From Oscillospiraceae bacterium (GTDB lineage Bacteria; Bacillota; Clostridia; Oscillospirales; Oscillospiraceae), in NCBI GenBank assembly GCA_017620525.1, contig JAGAUY010000022.1:1-37244 (forward strand): 37,244 bases of DNA, read 5' to 3'. Below, piece by piece: positions 9,554 through 17,566 of this stretch (its first letter is position 1; every line of letters starts with the position of its first letter). A program made the translations under genes and the position numbers. The notes under the pieces are model-generated. The model saw only the letters and a list, made by a program, of their open reading frames with translations. It was not told where the DNA came from and did not search any database.

Positions 9554-10570
9554 TTAATACAGGGAGCCGGAGTTGACGATGGGCTGTGCGTCCCGGTTGC
9601 CGCAGAGAACGACCAGCAGATTGGAGACCATGGCGGCCTTGCGTTCTTCGTCCAGTTCCACGGTGCCCTTTTCGCTGAGGCGCTCCAGCGCCATCTCCAC
9701 CATGCCCACGGCACCGTCCACGATCAGCTTTCTGGCATCCACAACGGCGGAAGCCTGCTGACGCTGCAGCATCACAGCGGCGATTTCAGGCGCATAGGCA
9801 AGGTAAGTGATTCTTGCTTCCACGATCTCGAGACCGGCTTCATCCACCCGGCTCTGGATCTCATCCTTGATCCGGTTTGCCACCACATCGGAAGAGCCGC
9901 GCAGGCTGCCTTCGTCGGCGATGCCGTCGCCGGTGGTGTCCACGTTGGGAGCTGCGTCATAGGGATAGATGCGGACGATGTTGCGCAGGGCGCTGTCGCA
10001 TTGCAGGGAGAGGAACTCCTTGTAGTTGTCCACATTGAAAGCAGCCTTGGCGGTGTCGATGATTCGCCAGGTAACGGCAATGCCGATCTCTACAGGGTTG
10101 CCCAGGCAGTCATTAATCTTCTGACGGTTGTTGTTCAGCGTCATGATCTTCAGGCTCATGCGCTTGCCTTCTGTGTTCAGATTCACAGCGACTCCGTCGG
10201 CAGAGATCTGAGCGGCCTTGGTCTTGACATCGCCGCTCTGGTTCAGCTTGGTGTCGGAGGCAGGGTTGACCGCAGTGCAGAAAGGATTGACCCAGTAGAA
10301 GCCTTCGCCCTTCAGGGTGCCGATGTAGTCGCCGAAGAGGGTCAGCACCAGCGCCTCCTGGGGCTTCAGGACCTTCAGGCCGATCAGCGGGATCCAGCCG
10401 ACGCACAGCACTACGATGCTGACGATCATCAGGATCATACCAAATACAGAGCCACCGTCCATCATGATGCCGCCGACGATGATGCCTGCCACAGACAGCG
10501 CCAGCACCAGCAGGTTCACAAGCATCACAGCCATGCCGTTTTTCTTGTTTTGCAATACCTTTTCTTCCAT
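9554..10570 (-). CDS. SPFH/Band 7 domain membrane protein
   Basis: A 338-residue member of the SPFH (stomatin/prohibitin/flotillin/HflK) family. Two N-terminal membrane helices (about residues 13-35 and 42-62) precede the SPFH domain, which starts VLKPQEALVLTLFGDYIGTLK and includes the typical AVTWRI-x-D-x-x-KA and VEARITYLAYAPEIAAVMLQRQQA segments; the latter lies at the start of the coiled-coil region. Such proteins scaffold membrane microdomains or protease complexes. The ATG at 10570 is chosen because GAGGTG lies six bases upstream. It forms a two-gene unit with the Arc-like gene behind a strong promoter containing a palindrome. The C-terminus lacks the Gly/Cys-rich extension of some relatives. 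Confidence 0.9.
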   Translation of the reverse strand: MEEKVLQNKKNGMAVMLVNLLVLALSVAGIIVGGIMMDGGSVFGMILMIVSIVVLCVGWIPLIGLKVLKPQEALVLTLFGDYIGTLKGEGFYWVNPFCTAVNPASDTKLNQSGDVKTKAAQISADGVAVNLNTEGKRMSLKIMTLNNNRQKINDCLGNPVEIGIAVTWRIIDTAKAAFNVDNYKEFLSLQCDSALRNIVRIYPYDAAPNVDTTGDGIADEGSLRGSSDVVANRIKDEIQSRVDEAGLEIVEARITYLAYAPEIAAVMLQRQQASAVVDARKLIVDGAVGMVEMALERLSEKGTVELDEERKAAMVSNLLVVLCGNRDAQPIVNSGSLY

Positions 10571-10612
10571 AAGTAACACCTCATTTGACAGGTATGGTTG
10601 GTTTACATCTGT

Positions 10613-10641
10613 ATGATATCATAATGATATCAAAATGTCAA
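10613..10641 (-). promoter_or_regulatory. Promoter of the SPFH-Arc unit with internal palindrome
   Basis: Minus strand: -35 TTGACA (10636-10641), 17 bases, -10 TATCAT (10613-10618). A perfect 19-base palindrome, TGATATCATAATGATATCA on the plus strand (10614-10632), fills most of the spacer and the -10 box, the place where a repressor would exclude RNA polymerase. Confidence 0.8.
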
Positions 10642-10644
10642 GAT

Positions 10645-10709
10645 AAAAAATCCACCGGCGAAAGCCGCCGGTGGAAAACGTTTCTGCAGTCCGGTTTATT
10701 GGACTGCAG
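10645..10709 (-). terminator. Tandem hairpins, the second a terminator, after the cysteine-rich protein gene
   Basis: Reading the minus strand after the stop at 10739, a first hairpin (9-base stem, 10684-10709, loop 8) has no T run. A second, very stable one (10-base stem, 10651-10675) is followed by TTTTTTAT. The second is a good intrinsic terminator; the first may protect or modulate the transcript end. Confidence 0.8.
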
Positions 10710-10738
10710 ATCCATTATACTTACCCCGAAAGGAGATC

Positions 10739-11551
10739 TCACTGCTCGCAGATGCTGGGATCGTGATCGCAGCCCGTGGGGGTAAACTGCCGGGTTGGGA
10801 AGGGAATCCTGGAGAACATCTCGCAGGGATCTTCAGCGCTGCAGCCGACGCTGTCGCGGCATTCTTTGGTGGGAATGGAATAATCTAGCACCGGGACGAT
10901 CAGCTGCGCATCCCGCTCCAGACGGATGATGGAGAACTGCCCCAGTGTCACATACAGCCGTCTGCGGTCGGAGGAGAGTACCAGCTCATCTTCGAACATA
11001 CGCTGGATGGGCTCGGGAATCTGGACTGGACCGGCTTCTGCGCAGTCGCAGATTTCCCGGATCCTGGAACTGAGGACCATGGGGTCCAGCACCTCCACCA
11101 CCGCGGTGGGACGGTTGGAGCGGACACGGGTGATTCCGTCGGGGCCGCCGATGCGGGTATCGCTGCGGAAAATATGGGCCTGGCTGTCCTCGCCGCAGAG
11201 GACGGCCCGTTTAGTGAACACCGCCAGGCCGTACAGCGGCGCAGGATGAAGTCCGCCTACCATGGCATCGGCCAGAATCTGATAATAGAAGGTGACGTCG
11301 ATGCAGTAATGATTCCGGTCGAAAGCCACCGGCTCCACATCAATATAGGTGTACAGCAGCTCCGCGCACCGGACTCTGGCGCCGGCGGCGGTGTCCAGAA
11401 TACACTGGGATTCTCTGGTTAAGTAAACGCGCAGGTCTTCGATACAGTCCTTGTCGCGGCAGGAATCTGTGATCTTCCGGGTGTGGATGGACATGGCCTG
11501 CTGCAGATCGTTCGGATCGCAGCGCAGGGTGTCCTGACATTGTTCTGACAT
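10739..11551 (-). CDS. Conserved clostridial cysteine-rich protein, function unknown
   Basis: A 270-residue soluble protein with 15 cysteines, including pairs near both ends (for example DSCRDKDC near residue 30 and a C-terminal cluster between about 235 and 268). The block CRDKDCIEDLRVYLT and a later YIDVEPVAFDRNHYCIDVTFYY stretch resemble a family I know only as hypothetical proteins of Clostridia; the second block recalls the beta-strand pattern of SPOCS/DUF3794 spore-coat proteins, which is suggestive only. There is no signal peptide or membrane helix. The ATG has a perfect GGGAGG site. It is a single-gene unit with its own promoter and terminator. A role in spore surface or metal handling is inference. 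Confidence 0.8.
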   Translation of the reverse strand: MSEQCQDTLRCDPNDLQQAMSIHTRKITDSCRDKDCIEDLRVYLTRESQCILDTAAGARVRCAELLYTYIDVEPVAFDRNHYCIDVTFYYQILADAMVGGLHPAPLYGLAVFTKRAVLCGEDSQAHIFRSDTRIGGPDGITRVRSNRPTAVVEVLDPMVLSSRIREICDCAEAGPVQIPEPIQRMFEDELVLSSDRRRLYVTLGQFSIIRLERDAQLIVPVLDYSIPTKECRDSVGCSAEDPCEMFSRIPFPTRQFTPTGCDHDPSICEQ

Positions 11552-11601
11552 GGCAATACCTCCCGATTTTGGTTGGGATAAGCAAGACGCTTATAGGACA
11601 G

Positions 11602-11630
11602 TTTATGCGTTTTATTCCGGGAGGTGTCAA
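11602..11630 (-). promoter_or_regulatory. Possible promoter of the cysteine-rich protein gene
   Basis: Minus strand: a perfect -35 TTGACA (11625-11630), 17 bases, and a weaker -10 CATAAA (11602-11607). Just downstream, ATAAGC-5-GCTTAT (11578-11594) forms an inverted repeat near the likely transcript start. The CATA-type -10 could also be read by a sporulation sigma factor; the sequence does not decide. Confidence 0.5.
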
Positions 11631-11658
11631 AGGAAATGAAGCGTGTGCGTGATTCCGG

Positions 11659-11692
11659 GAAGAAAAATCCTTCCGCCCGGAGGCGGAAGGAT
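11659..11692 (-). terminator. Terminator of the galM-SDR unit
   Basis: A perfect 11-base stem (11667-11677 with 11682-11692, loop CGGA) is followed on the minus strand by TTTTCTT, six bases after the SDR stop codon. Confidence 0.88.
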
Positions 11693-11697
11693 CAGAA

Positions 11698-12387
11698 TCA
11701 ACCGATGTTGTCTTCAATAAAGGGACGCAGCACGATGTCGTGGACGCAGCCTTCTTCGTTTTCAATGCAGGCTTTGACCATAACCGCAACAGTTTCAGGC
11801 TTCAGATAGCTGTGATTCGGCACAACCCGGAAGTTGGTGTCCACACCGCCGGGATATACATTGCACACACCGATGTTTTCGCTCTTGACTTCTTTCAGGA
11901 GGATTCGGCTGATGCCCTCCATGGCTTTCTTGGAGGCGGTGTAGCTTCCGGCCATGGGGGAATGGAACAGACAGCAGCTGCTCAGAATATTGACGATCAG
12001 GCCGTATCCCTGCTCTTTCATCATCGGATAGAATTCCTGAATGGTGCCCAGATAGCTGACGCAGTTCAGCTCGAACATATACCGCAGATCATTCAGATCG
12101 ATGTCTGTGATCCGGTCCTTTTTTGTGTTGGCGCCGGCATTGTTGATCAGAATATCGATGTGGCCAAGCTTTGCCATTGCGGCTTTGCAGAATTCATGAC
12201 GCTTTCGGTCATCTGTGATGTCGAAGCATTCGTGGTAAACACAGCGGCCATTCAGCTCCTGCAGAAGACGCTGCATTTTTTCTTCACTCCGGCCGCACAG
12301 AACCAGATCATAGTCCTTCGCCAGGGAGATGGCAAGCGCTCTGCCGATTCCATCGGTGGCACCGGTGATGACGACGGCTTTTCTCAT
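11698..12387 (-). CDS. Short-chain dehydrogenase/reductase family protein
   Basis: A 229-residue classical SDR oxidoreductase. The N-terminal Rossmann motif is TGATDGIGRA (residues 8-17); an acidic residue after beta-2 is absent and CGRSEEK is found, which suggests NADP(H). NNAG lies near residue 87, the catalytic Ser in LSSCC near 138, and the Tyr/Lys pair in SYTASKKA near 150. PGGVDT follows, as in many SDRs. The substrate cannot be read from sequence. It begins 17 bases after galM with a GGAGG site, so it may act on a sugar or related compound in the same unit (inference). Length is typical. Confidence 0.92.
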   Translation of the reverse strand: MRKAVVITGATDGIGRALAISLAKDYDLVLCGRSEEKMQRLLQELNGRCVYHECFDITDDRKRHEFCKAAMAKLGHIDILINNAGANTKKDRITDIDLNDLRYMFELNCVSYLGTIQEFYPMMKEQGYGLIVNILSSCCLFHSPMAGSYTASKKAMEGISRILLKEVKSENIGVCNVYPGGVDTNFRVVPNHSYLKPETVAVMVKACIENEEGCVHDIVLRPFIEDNIG

Positions 12388-12404
12388 AATTCAGCCCTCC
12401 GCCA

Positions 12405-13421
12405 TCAGCCGAACCAGTAGACAGTTTCGCTGTGGTAAGGCTCGCCCTTTCTGACGATGGGCTGAGCCCATTCGGGATTATTGATGGAGTTGGGGAAAAA
12501 CTGGGTTTCCAGGCAGATTCCGGAACGTTTCCCGTAGTGGATGCCGTCTTTGCCTGCTTCGTCAACGATGAAGTTGCCGGCGTAGAACTGCATGCCGGGG
12601 CGGTCGGTGAAAACGCTCATGGTGCGGCCGGAAACGGGATCGGAGAGAATGGCGCAGGGATTGCTCCACACTTCCCAGTTATGGTCATAGCCGCCCTGCA
12701 GATGCAGCGGCTCGTAGTCGGCATTGATATCCTGGCCAATGGGTTTGCCGCGGCGGAAGTCCATGGGAGTGCCTTCCACGCTGCGCAGTTCGCCGGTGGG
12801 GATGCTTTGCGCATCAGCGGGGGTGAAGTACTCGCCGGGGATGGTCAGATGCTGATCCATGGCAGCGTCAACTTTGGTGTGACCTGCCAGATTGAAGTAG
12901 CTGTGGTTGGTCAGATTGAAAACGGTATCCTGGTCGCACTCGCCGTCATAGATGATGTGCAGACCGCCCATGGGATCCAGTTCGTAAGTGATCCGGATGA
13001 CAGCATTGCCGGGAAAACCCTGATCACCGTCGGGACTGGTCAGGCGCAGGACGATGACATTTTCGTTGAGGAATTCCACATCCCACAGCCGCAGGTGGTA
13101 ATAGTCGGGGCCGGAATGGAGATTGTTGCCGTTTTCATTGGCGGGGATCCGGTAGGTTCTGCCGTTTAGCTCGAAGGAGGCGCCGGCAATGCGGTTGGCG
13201 CTTCGGCCCACGGTGGCGCCGAAGAAACAGGTTCCGTTGCGGTAACCCTCGGCATCCTGATAGCCCAGAACCACGTCCTCCACGCGGCCTTCCTTGTCGG
13301 GAACCCACAGCCGTACCAGGGTGGCACCGTAATCGGAGATCTCAGCAGTAATCCGACCGCAGGATATGGTGTACAGACTTGCCTGCTCGCCGGAGGGCAG
13401 GCGGCCGAAAGATTTTTTCAT
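12405..13421 (-). CDS. galM: Aldose 1-epimerase (mutarotase)
   Basis: GalM interconverts the alpha and beta anomers of galactose, glucose and related aldoses, feeding the Leloir pathway. The 338-residue protein has the family motifs in order: YGATLVRLWVPD, ATVGRSANRIAG, the NLHSGP segment, the catalytic-His motif NLTNHSYFNLAG near residue 170, and the catalytic Glu in CLETQFFPNSIN near 307. Length is typical. The start ATG at 13421 is preceded by AAAGGAG. A strong promoter lies about 70 bases upstream. No galK/galT is in the window, so it serves as a stand-alone mutarotase here. Confidence 0.96.
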   Translation of the reverse strand: MKKSFGRLPSGEQASLYTISCGRITAEISDYGATLVRLWVPDKEGRVEDVVLGYQDAEGYRNGTCFFGATVGRSANRIAGASFELNGRTYRIPANENGNNLHSGPDYYHLRLWDVEFLNENVIVLRLTSPDGDQGFPGNAVIRITYELDPMGGLHIIYDGECDQDTVFNLTNHSYFNLAGHTKVDAAMDQHLTIPGEYFTPADAQSIPTGELRSVEGTPMDFRRGKPIGQDINADYEPLHLQGGYDHNWEVWSNPCAILSDPVSGRTMSVFTDRPGMQFYAGNFIVDEAGKDGIHYGKRSGICLETQFFPNSINNPEWAQPIVRKGEPYHSETVYWFG

Positions 13422-13487
13422 GTCAAAAAACTCCTTTCATTTTTCCGGAGAAAAAGGTTCACAGGTGTGCTTTTCCGCTTCGTGGAA

Positions 13488-13516
13488 ATTATACTACAAT
13501 CGTCTGAATATTTCAA
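13488..13516 (-). promoter_or_regulatory. Promoter of galM
   Basis: Minus strand: -35 TTGAAA (13511-13516), 17 bases, and a perfect -10 TATAAT (13488-13493), upstream of galM and the SDR gene. Confidence 0.82.
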
Positions 13517-13581
13517 ACCTTTCCTGCAAAAGGTTCGGAGGAAATGAAACATAAAACATGAAATTCCGTTTTCTGGAATGC

Positions 13582-13604
13582 GCCGGAAAACCGAACTTTC
13601 CGGC
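13582..13604. repeat. Perfect inverted repeat in the galM-nrdD gap
   Basis: GCCGGAAA and TTTCCGGC, eight bases each, are separated by seven bases. There is no T run on either side, so it is not an intrinsic terminator. It sits upstream of both divergent promoters and could bind a regulator. Confidence 0.5.
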
Positions 13605-13618
13605 ACACAGAATGTCAA

Positions 13619-13666
13619 GCACAATATTTTGCGATTCCCTCTTGCAAAAAACACAATATGTAGTAT
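13619..13666 (+). promoter_or_regulatory. Tandem NrdR boxes upstream of nrdD
   Basis: Two 16-base sites, GCACAATATTTTGCGA (13619-13634) and ACACAATATGTAGTAT (13651-13666), match the NrdR consensus (acaCwAtATaTwGtgT) at about 12 and 14 positions. Their starts are 32 bases apart, about three helical turns, the arrangement known for NrdR. The second overlaps the core promoter spacer and -10, so NrdR with bound nucleotide would repress nrdD. Confidence 0.85.
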
Positions 13667-13669
13667 AAT
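13642..13669 (+). promoter_or_regulatory. Promoter of nrdD
   Basis: TTGCAA (13642-13647), 16 bases, and a perfect TATAAT (13664-13669), about 50 bases before the nrdD start and overlapped by the downstream NrdR box. Confidence 0.78.
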
Positions 13670-13718
13670 ATGTCCTGCACGATTGTTTTTAAGATGGTAC
13701 CCAAAGGAGGTAGACCAA

Positions 13719-15896
13719 ATGAAGATTATCAAGAGAAACGGCGCTGAAGTCGTCTTTGACGCTGAGAAAATAGAGATGGCCGTGACCAAGGCCAACGAAG
13801 CGGTGGATGAGAAATACCGCATGACGCCGCTGCAGATCCAGCGGATCACCGGGAATGTTCAGATCGCCTGTGAGCAGATGGGCCGCAGCCCTTCCGTCGA
13901 GGAGATCCAGGACCTGGTGGAAAAGTCCATCATGGCTCACGGCGCTTTTGAAGTTGCCAAGGAATATATTACCTACCGCTATACCCGCAGCCTGCTGCGT
14001 CAGTCCAACACCACGGACGACCGGATCCTCAGCCTGATCGAGTGCAACAACGAGGAAGTCAAGCAGGAAAATGCCAACAAGAACCCCACCATCAACGCTG
14101 TTCAGCGTGACTATATGGCCGGCGAGGTCAGCAAGGACATCACCAACCGTATCCTGCTGCCCCAGGAGATCGTCCAGGCCCATGAGGCCGGCATCATCCA
14201 CTTCCATGATTCCGACTATTTCGCCCAGCATATGCACAACTGCGATCTGGTGAATCTGGAGGATATGCTGCAGAATGGCACCGTCATTTCCGGCACCCTC
14301 ATTGAAAAGCCCCATTCCTTCTCCACCGCCTGCAATATCGCCACCCAGATCATCGCACAGGTAGCTTCCAACCAGTATGGCGGCCAGTCCATCAGCCTTA
14401 CCCATCTGGCTCCCTTTGTTCAGATCAGCCGTGACAAGATCCGCAAGACCGTGGAAAACGAGGTCAGAACCTTCGGCGTGGATGCCAGCGAGGAGCAGAT
14501 CTCCAAGGTTGTGGAAGACCGCCTGCGTGAGGAAGTTCGCCGCGGCGTCCAGACCATTCAGTATCAGGTGGTTACGCTGATGACCACCAACGGTCAGGCT
14601 CCCTTCATCACCGTGTTCATGTACCTGAACGAGGCTAGAAGCGAGCAGGAGAAGAAGGATCTGGCCATGATCATCGAGGAGACCCTGCGCCAGCGCTACG
14701 AAGGTGTCAAGAATGAGAAGGGCGTTTGGATCACACCAGCGTTCCCCAAGCTGATCTATGTTCTGGAGGATGACAACATCACCGAGGACGCACCTTACTG
14801 GTATCTGACCCGTCTGGCGGCTGAGTGCACTGCCAAGCGGATGGTTCCCGACTACATCAGCGAGAAGAAGATGCTGGAGCTGAAGGTGGACAAGAATGGT
14901 GAGGGGCACTGCTATACCTGCATGGGCTGCCGCTCCTTCCTGACTCCCTATGTGGACCCTGTGACCAATGAGCCCAAGTACTACGGCCGCTTCAACCAGG
15001 GCGTCATCACCATCAATCTGGTGGACGTTGCCCTGTCCTCGGAGCGGGATATGGACAAGTTCTGGAAGATTTTTGATGAGCGGCTGGAACTGTGCCATCA
15101 GGGACTGCTGTGCCGTCACGAGCGTCTGAAGGGCACACTGTCCGATGCCGCGCCCATTTTGTGGCAGTACGGCGCGCTGGCAAGACTTCCCAAGGGCGAA
15201 CCCATCGATAAGCTGCTCTACGGCGGCTATTCCACCATTTCTCTGGGTTATGCGGGCCTGTATGAGTGCGTCAAGTACATGACCGGCAAGTCCCACACCG
15301 ACGAGGAGGCCAAACCCTTTGCGCTGAAGGTTATGCAGCACATGAACGATGCCTGCAAGGGTTGGAAGGCGCAGCACAACATCGACTTCTCCCTGTACGG
15401 CACGCCTCTGGAGTCCACCACCTATAAGTTTGCCAAGTGCCTGCAGAAGCGCTTTGGCCTGATCCCCGGCATCACCGACAAGAGCTACATCACCAATTCC
15501 TATCATGTCCATGTTTCTGAGGAAATCGACGCTTTCACGAAGCTGGCCTTTGAGTCAGAGTTCCAGCAGCTGTCCCCCGGCGGAGCCATCAGCTATGTGG
15601 AAGTGCCCAATATGCAGCAGAACATTGATGCGGTTCTGGAAGTCATGAAGTTCATTTATGAGAACATCATGTACGCCGAACTGAACACCAAGAGCGATTA
15701 CTGCCAGTGCTGCGGCTTTGACGGCGAGATCGAGATCAAAGAGGACGACGGCAAGCTGGTCTGGGTCTGCCCCAACTGCGGCAACACCGACCAGAACAAG
15801 ATGAACGTTGCCAGACGTACCTGCGGCTACATCGGAACCCAGTACTGGAACCAGGGCCGTACCCAGGAGATCAAGGACAGAGTCCTGCACCTGTAA
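13719..15896 (+). CDS. nrdD: Anaerobic (class III) ribonucleoside-triphosphate reductase
   Basis: NrdD makes deoxyribonucleotides from NTPs without oxygen, using a glycyl radical. The 725-residue protein has an N-terminal ATP-cone (IIKRNGAEVVFDAEKI onward), the long ten-stranded barrel with CYTCMGCRSF active-site cysteines, a C-terminal zinc site (CQCCGF and CPNCGN) and the glycyl-radical motif RTCGYIG with Gly703, 22 residues from the end. The frame is open upstream, but the ATG at 13719 has a perfect AAAGGAGG site and starts at the ATP-cone. The activase gene nrdG is not adjacent: a terminator and an MFS gene follow. It is controlled by a promoter with two NrdR boxes. Confidence 0.98.
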   Translation: MKIIKRNGAEVVFDAEKIEMAVTKANEAVDEKYRMTPLQIQRITGNVQIACEQMGRSPSVEEIQDLVEKSIMAHGAFEVAKEYITYRYTRSLLRQSNTTDDRILSLIECNNEEVKQENANKNPTINAVQRDYMAGEVSKDITNRILLPQEIVQAHEAGIIHFHDSDYFAQHMHNCDLVNLEDMLQNGTVISGTLIEKPHSFSTACNIATQIIAQVASNQYGGQSISLTHLAPFVQISRDKIRKTVENEVRTFGVDASEEQISKVVEDRLREEVRRGVQTIQYQVVTLMTTNGQAPFITVFMYLNEARSEQEKKDLAMIIEETLRQRYEGVKNEKGVWITPAFPKLIYVLEDDNITEDAPYWYLTRLAAECTAKRMVPDYISEKKMLELKVDKNGEGHCYTCMGCRSFLTPYVDPVTNEPKYYGRFNQGVITINLVDVALSSERDMDKFWKIFDERLELCHQGLLCRHERLKGTLSDAAPILWQYGALARLPKGEPIDKLLYGGYSTISLGYAGLYECVKYMTGKSHTDEEAKPFALKVMQHMNDACKGWKAQHNIDFSLYGTPLESTTYKFAKCLQKRFGLIPGITDKSYITNSYHVHVSEEIDAFTKLAFESEFQQLSPGGAISYVEVPNMQQNIDAVLEVMKFIYENIMYAELNTKSDYCQCCGFDGEIEIKEDDGKLVWVCPNCGNTDQNKMNVARRTCGYIGTQYWNQGRTQEIKDRVLHL

Positions 15897-15911
15897 ACGA
15901 AAATTCCGAAT

Positions 15912-15942
15912 AAAAGAGCGGCTCTGATGAGCCGCTCTTTTT
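15912..15942 (+). terminator. Terminator of nrdD
   Basis: A 13-base stem (15912-15924 with 15929-15941, loop TGAT) whose 3' arm ends in a run of five T, 15 bases after the nrdD stop. Confidence 0.92.
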
Positions 15943-15957
15943 GTTCAAAAAAACCTG

Positions 15958-15985
15958 TTGTTTTTTGGATGAAATGGAATATAAT
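15958..15985 (+). promoter_or_regulatory. Promoter of the MFS transporter gene
   Basis: TTGTTT (15958-15963), 16 bases, and a perfect TATAAT (15980-15985), 43 bases before the start codon. Confidence 0.6.
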
Positions 15986-16028
15986 AGCTGCTGTTGATAC
16001 TAAATTTGACAGAAGGAATGCGATTCTG

Positions 16029-17219
16029 ATGGAAAAGAAACGATTCGATAAATGGAATGCAACAGCGGCCTATATGCTGCTGCATTTTCCTACCTGGGGT
16101 TTTTATGCGGTCATTACGGGGTTTTCAACCAATGTCCTCTATGATTTCGGCTTCACAGACAGTCAGGTTAGTCTGCTGCTGGGTATTTCCACAGCGGTGG
16201 CCTTCGTGCTGCAGCTTGGACTGGCGGAGCTGGTCAACCGGTTCCGCATAATGCGGGTATGGTATGTGCTGGTGGGACTGGGGCTTGCCATGCTGATGTG
16301 CAATATCGTAGTGGGTCTGCCGGGCGCACCGGTGTGGGCGGCCATCGCTGCGTTCGGCATTGCCTGCATGATCGTGCAGATTGTGCCCTCTTTCAGCAAT
16401 GCCATCGGTATGGACGCGATCAAGCGCGGCTCTCCGACAGACTATTCCATGGCCCGGGGTGTAGGCTCCATGGGCTACTGCTCCATGTCCTTTGTGACGG
16501 GCAGAATGGTCAGCGCTCTGGGCAGCGCAATGGTACCCGTGCTGGGCGGACTGTGCGCTCTGATGCTGATTGCGGGCACGGTCTGGTATCATTTTGCCGG
16601 TGAACGGGATCTGAAGGAACTGGCGCCGGAAGTGGAGCAGCGCAAACGCAGCGGCAGCTTTCTGGGACAGTATCCCAGATTTGCAGTGTTCCTGGCTGCC
16701 TCCGTTGTTCTGTTGATTGGCCATAATCTGCCGAGCAACTTTATGTATCAGATCATGCTGGTGAAAAACGGCGGCGCGGCGGAACAGGGTCTGGCCAATT
16801 CCATTACCGCTCTGGCAGAGATTCCCGTGATGTTCCTCTTCCCGCTGCTGATGCGCAGGGTCCGCTGTGATAAGTGGCTGCGTTTTTCCTGCATCTTCTT
16901 TGCGGTCAAGGCGTTGGGACTTTTCCTGGCGGATGATCCCGGAGCGGTCTATGCGGCCCAGGCTACCCAGATGCTGGGCTACGGCCTGTATGCCATCAGT
17001 TCCGTCAACTATGCGGAGATGGTAGTCGGTGAGGGCGAGTCCATCCGGGCGCAGAGCTATCTGATGGCTACCAATACCGTTTCGACACTGATCGCGGTTT
17101 CTCTCGGCGGTGTGATCTGCCAGTATTTCGGTGCGCAGATCATGGTGCTGATCGCGCTTGCGGCGGTTTCCCTGGGCGGCATCACGATCATTTTAACGGC
17201 TCAGAAAACAAAGCAGTAA
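16029..17219 (+). CDS. Major facilitator superfamily transporter
   Basis: A 396-residue, very hydrophobic protein with about 12 membrane helices in two halves and a charged central loop (AGERDLKELAPEVEQRKRSGS, near residue 200), as expected for an MFS secondary transporter. The layout resembles the LacY/nucleoside-symporter-like group, but no substrate can be assigned. The frame is open for 34 codons upstream across the nrdD terminator and the promoter; the ATG at 16029 (MEKKRFDKWN) is chosen because it lies after the promoter and puts the first helix at the right distance. The AAGGA site is a little far away. It is a single-gene unit with its own terminator. Confidence 0.88.
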   Translation: MEKKRFDKWNATAAYMLLHFPTWGFYAVITGFSTNVLYDFGFTDSQVSLLLGISTAVAFVLQLGLAELVNRFRIMRVWYVLVGLGLAMLMCNIVVGLPGAPVWAAIAAFGIACMIVQIVPSFSNAIGMDAIKRGSPTDYSMARGVGSMGYCSMSFVTGRMVSALGSAMVPVLGGLCALMLIAGTVWYHFAGERDLKELAPEVEQRKRSGSFLGQYPRFAVFLAASVVLLIGHNLPSNFMYQIMLVKNGGAAEQGLANSITALAEIPVMFLFPLLMRRVRCDKWLRFSCIFFAVKALGLFLADDPGAVYAAQATQMLGYGLYAISSVNYAEMVVGEGESIRAQSYLMATNTVSTLIAVSLGGVICQYFGAQIMVLIALAAVSLGGITIILTAQKTKQ

Positions 17220-17232
17220 TATCAGGACACCT

Positions 17233-17264
17233 TCCGCGGATGCAAAGGCATCCGCGGATTTTTT
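17233..17264 (+). terminator. Terminator of the MFS gene
   Basis: A perfect 11-base stem (17233-17243 with 17248-17258, loop AAAG) followed by six T. Confidence 0.93.
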
Positions 17265-17277
17265 AGCAGAAAGAAAT

Positions 17278-17339
17278 GTAAAGTAGACTTGACATAAGCC
17301 AACGCATGTGCTAAGATACGGATGTAAAGTAAACTTTAC
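17278..17339 (+). promoter_or_regulatory. Promoter with two operator-like palindromes before the XRE gene
   Basis: The promoter is TTGACA (17289-17294), 17 bases, TAAGAT (17312-17317). Two copies of a palindrome flank it: GTAAAGTAGACTTGAC (17278-17293), overlapping the -35, and the perfect GTAAAGTAAACTTTAC (17324-17339), just after the -10. They start 46 bases apart. This fits autoregulation by the XRE protein. Confidence 0.82.
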
Positions 17340-17356
17340 AAGAAAGGCGTGATGAG

Positions 17357-17563
17357 ATGAAAAACAGAATCGAGGAGATCCGCAAAGCCAGGGGGATCCG
17401 CCAGGAGGATTTCGCGAAAGCCCTGGGGGTTTCCAGACAGACTATCAGTTCCCTCGAAAACGGCCGATACAATCCATCCATTTTCCTTGCACATAATATC
17501 GCACGGTATTTCGGGATGGCCATTGAAGAAGTGTTCCTCTTTGAGGACGAAGACGGGAGGTAA
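17357..17563 (+). CDS. XRE-family helix-turn-helix regulator (short type)
   Basis: A 68-residue DNA-binding protein made almost only of a Cro/C1-type helix-turn-helix: IRKARGIRQEDFAKALGVSRQTISSLENGRYNPSIFLAHNIARYFG, followed by the MAIEEVFLFED end typical of the short clostridial/bacillar family paired with small membrane proteins. The recognition helix is VSRQTISSLENG. It probably represses its own unit through the two palindromes around the promoter. The start ATG at 17357 follows an AAAGG site. The stop is three bases before the membrane protein gene, so the two are co-translated. Confidence 0.95.
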   Translation: MKNRIEEIRKARGIRQEDFAKALGVSRQTISSLENGRYNPSIFLAHNIARYFGMAIEEVFLFEDEDGR

Positions 17564-17566
17564 ATT

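Noticed and set aside
9338-10570. SPFH and Arc-like genes as a toxin-antitoxin pair
   Set aside because: The larger gene is a clear SPFH membrane scaffold, not a toxin family, and the gene order and sizes do not fit.
9125-10576. 483-codon frame on the plus strand over the SPFH and Arc-like genes
   Set aside because: Antisense to two genes with good motifs and signals, and crosses the mreB terminator.
13689-15512. Open frame of 607 codons on the minus strand opposite nrdD
   Set aside because: Mirror of nrdD codon bias (GC-rich third positions); low-complexity Leu/Val/Gly/Asp composition and no start signals.
15927-16028. N-terminal extension of the MFS transporter
   Set aside because: It would cross the nrdD terminator and the MFS gene's own promoter; the later ATG gives a normal MFS N-terminus.
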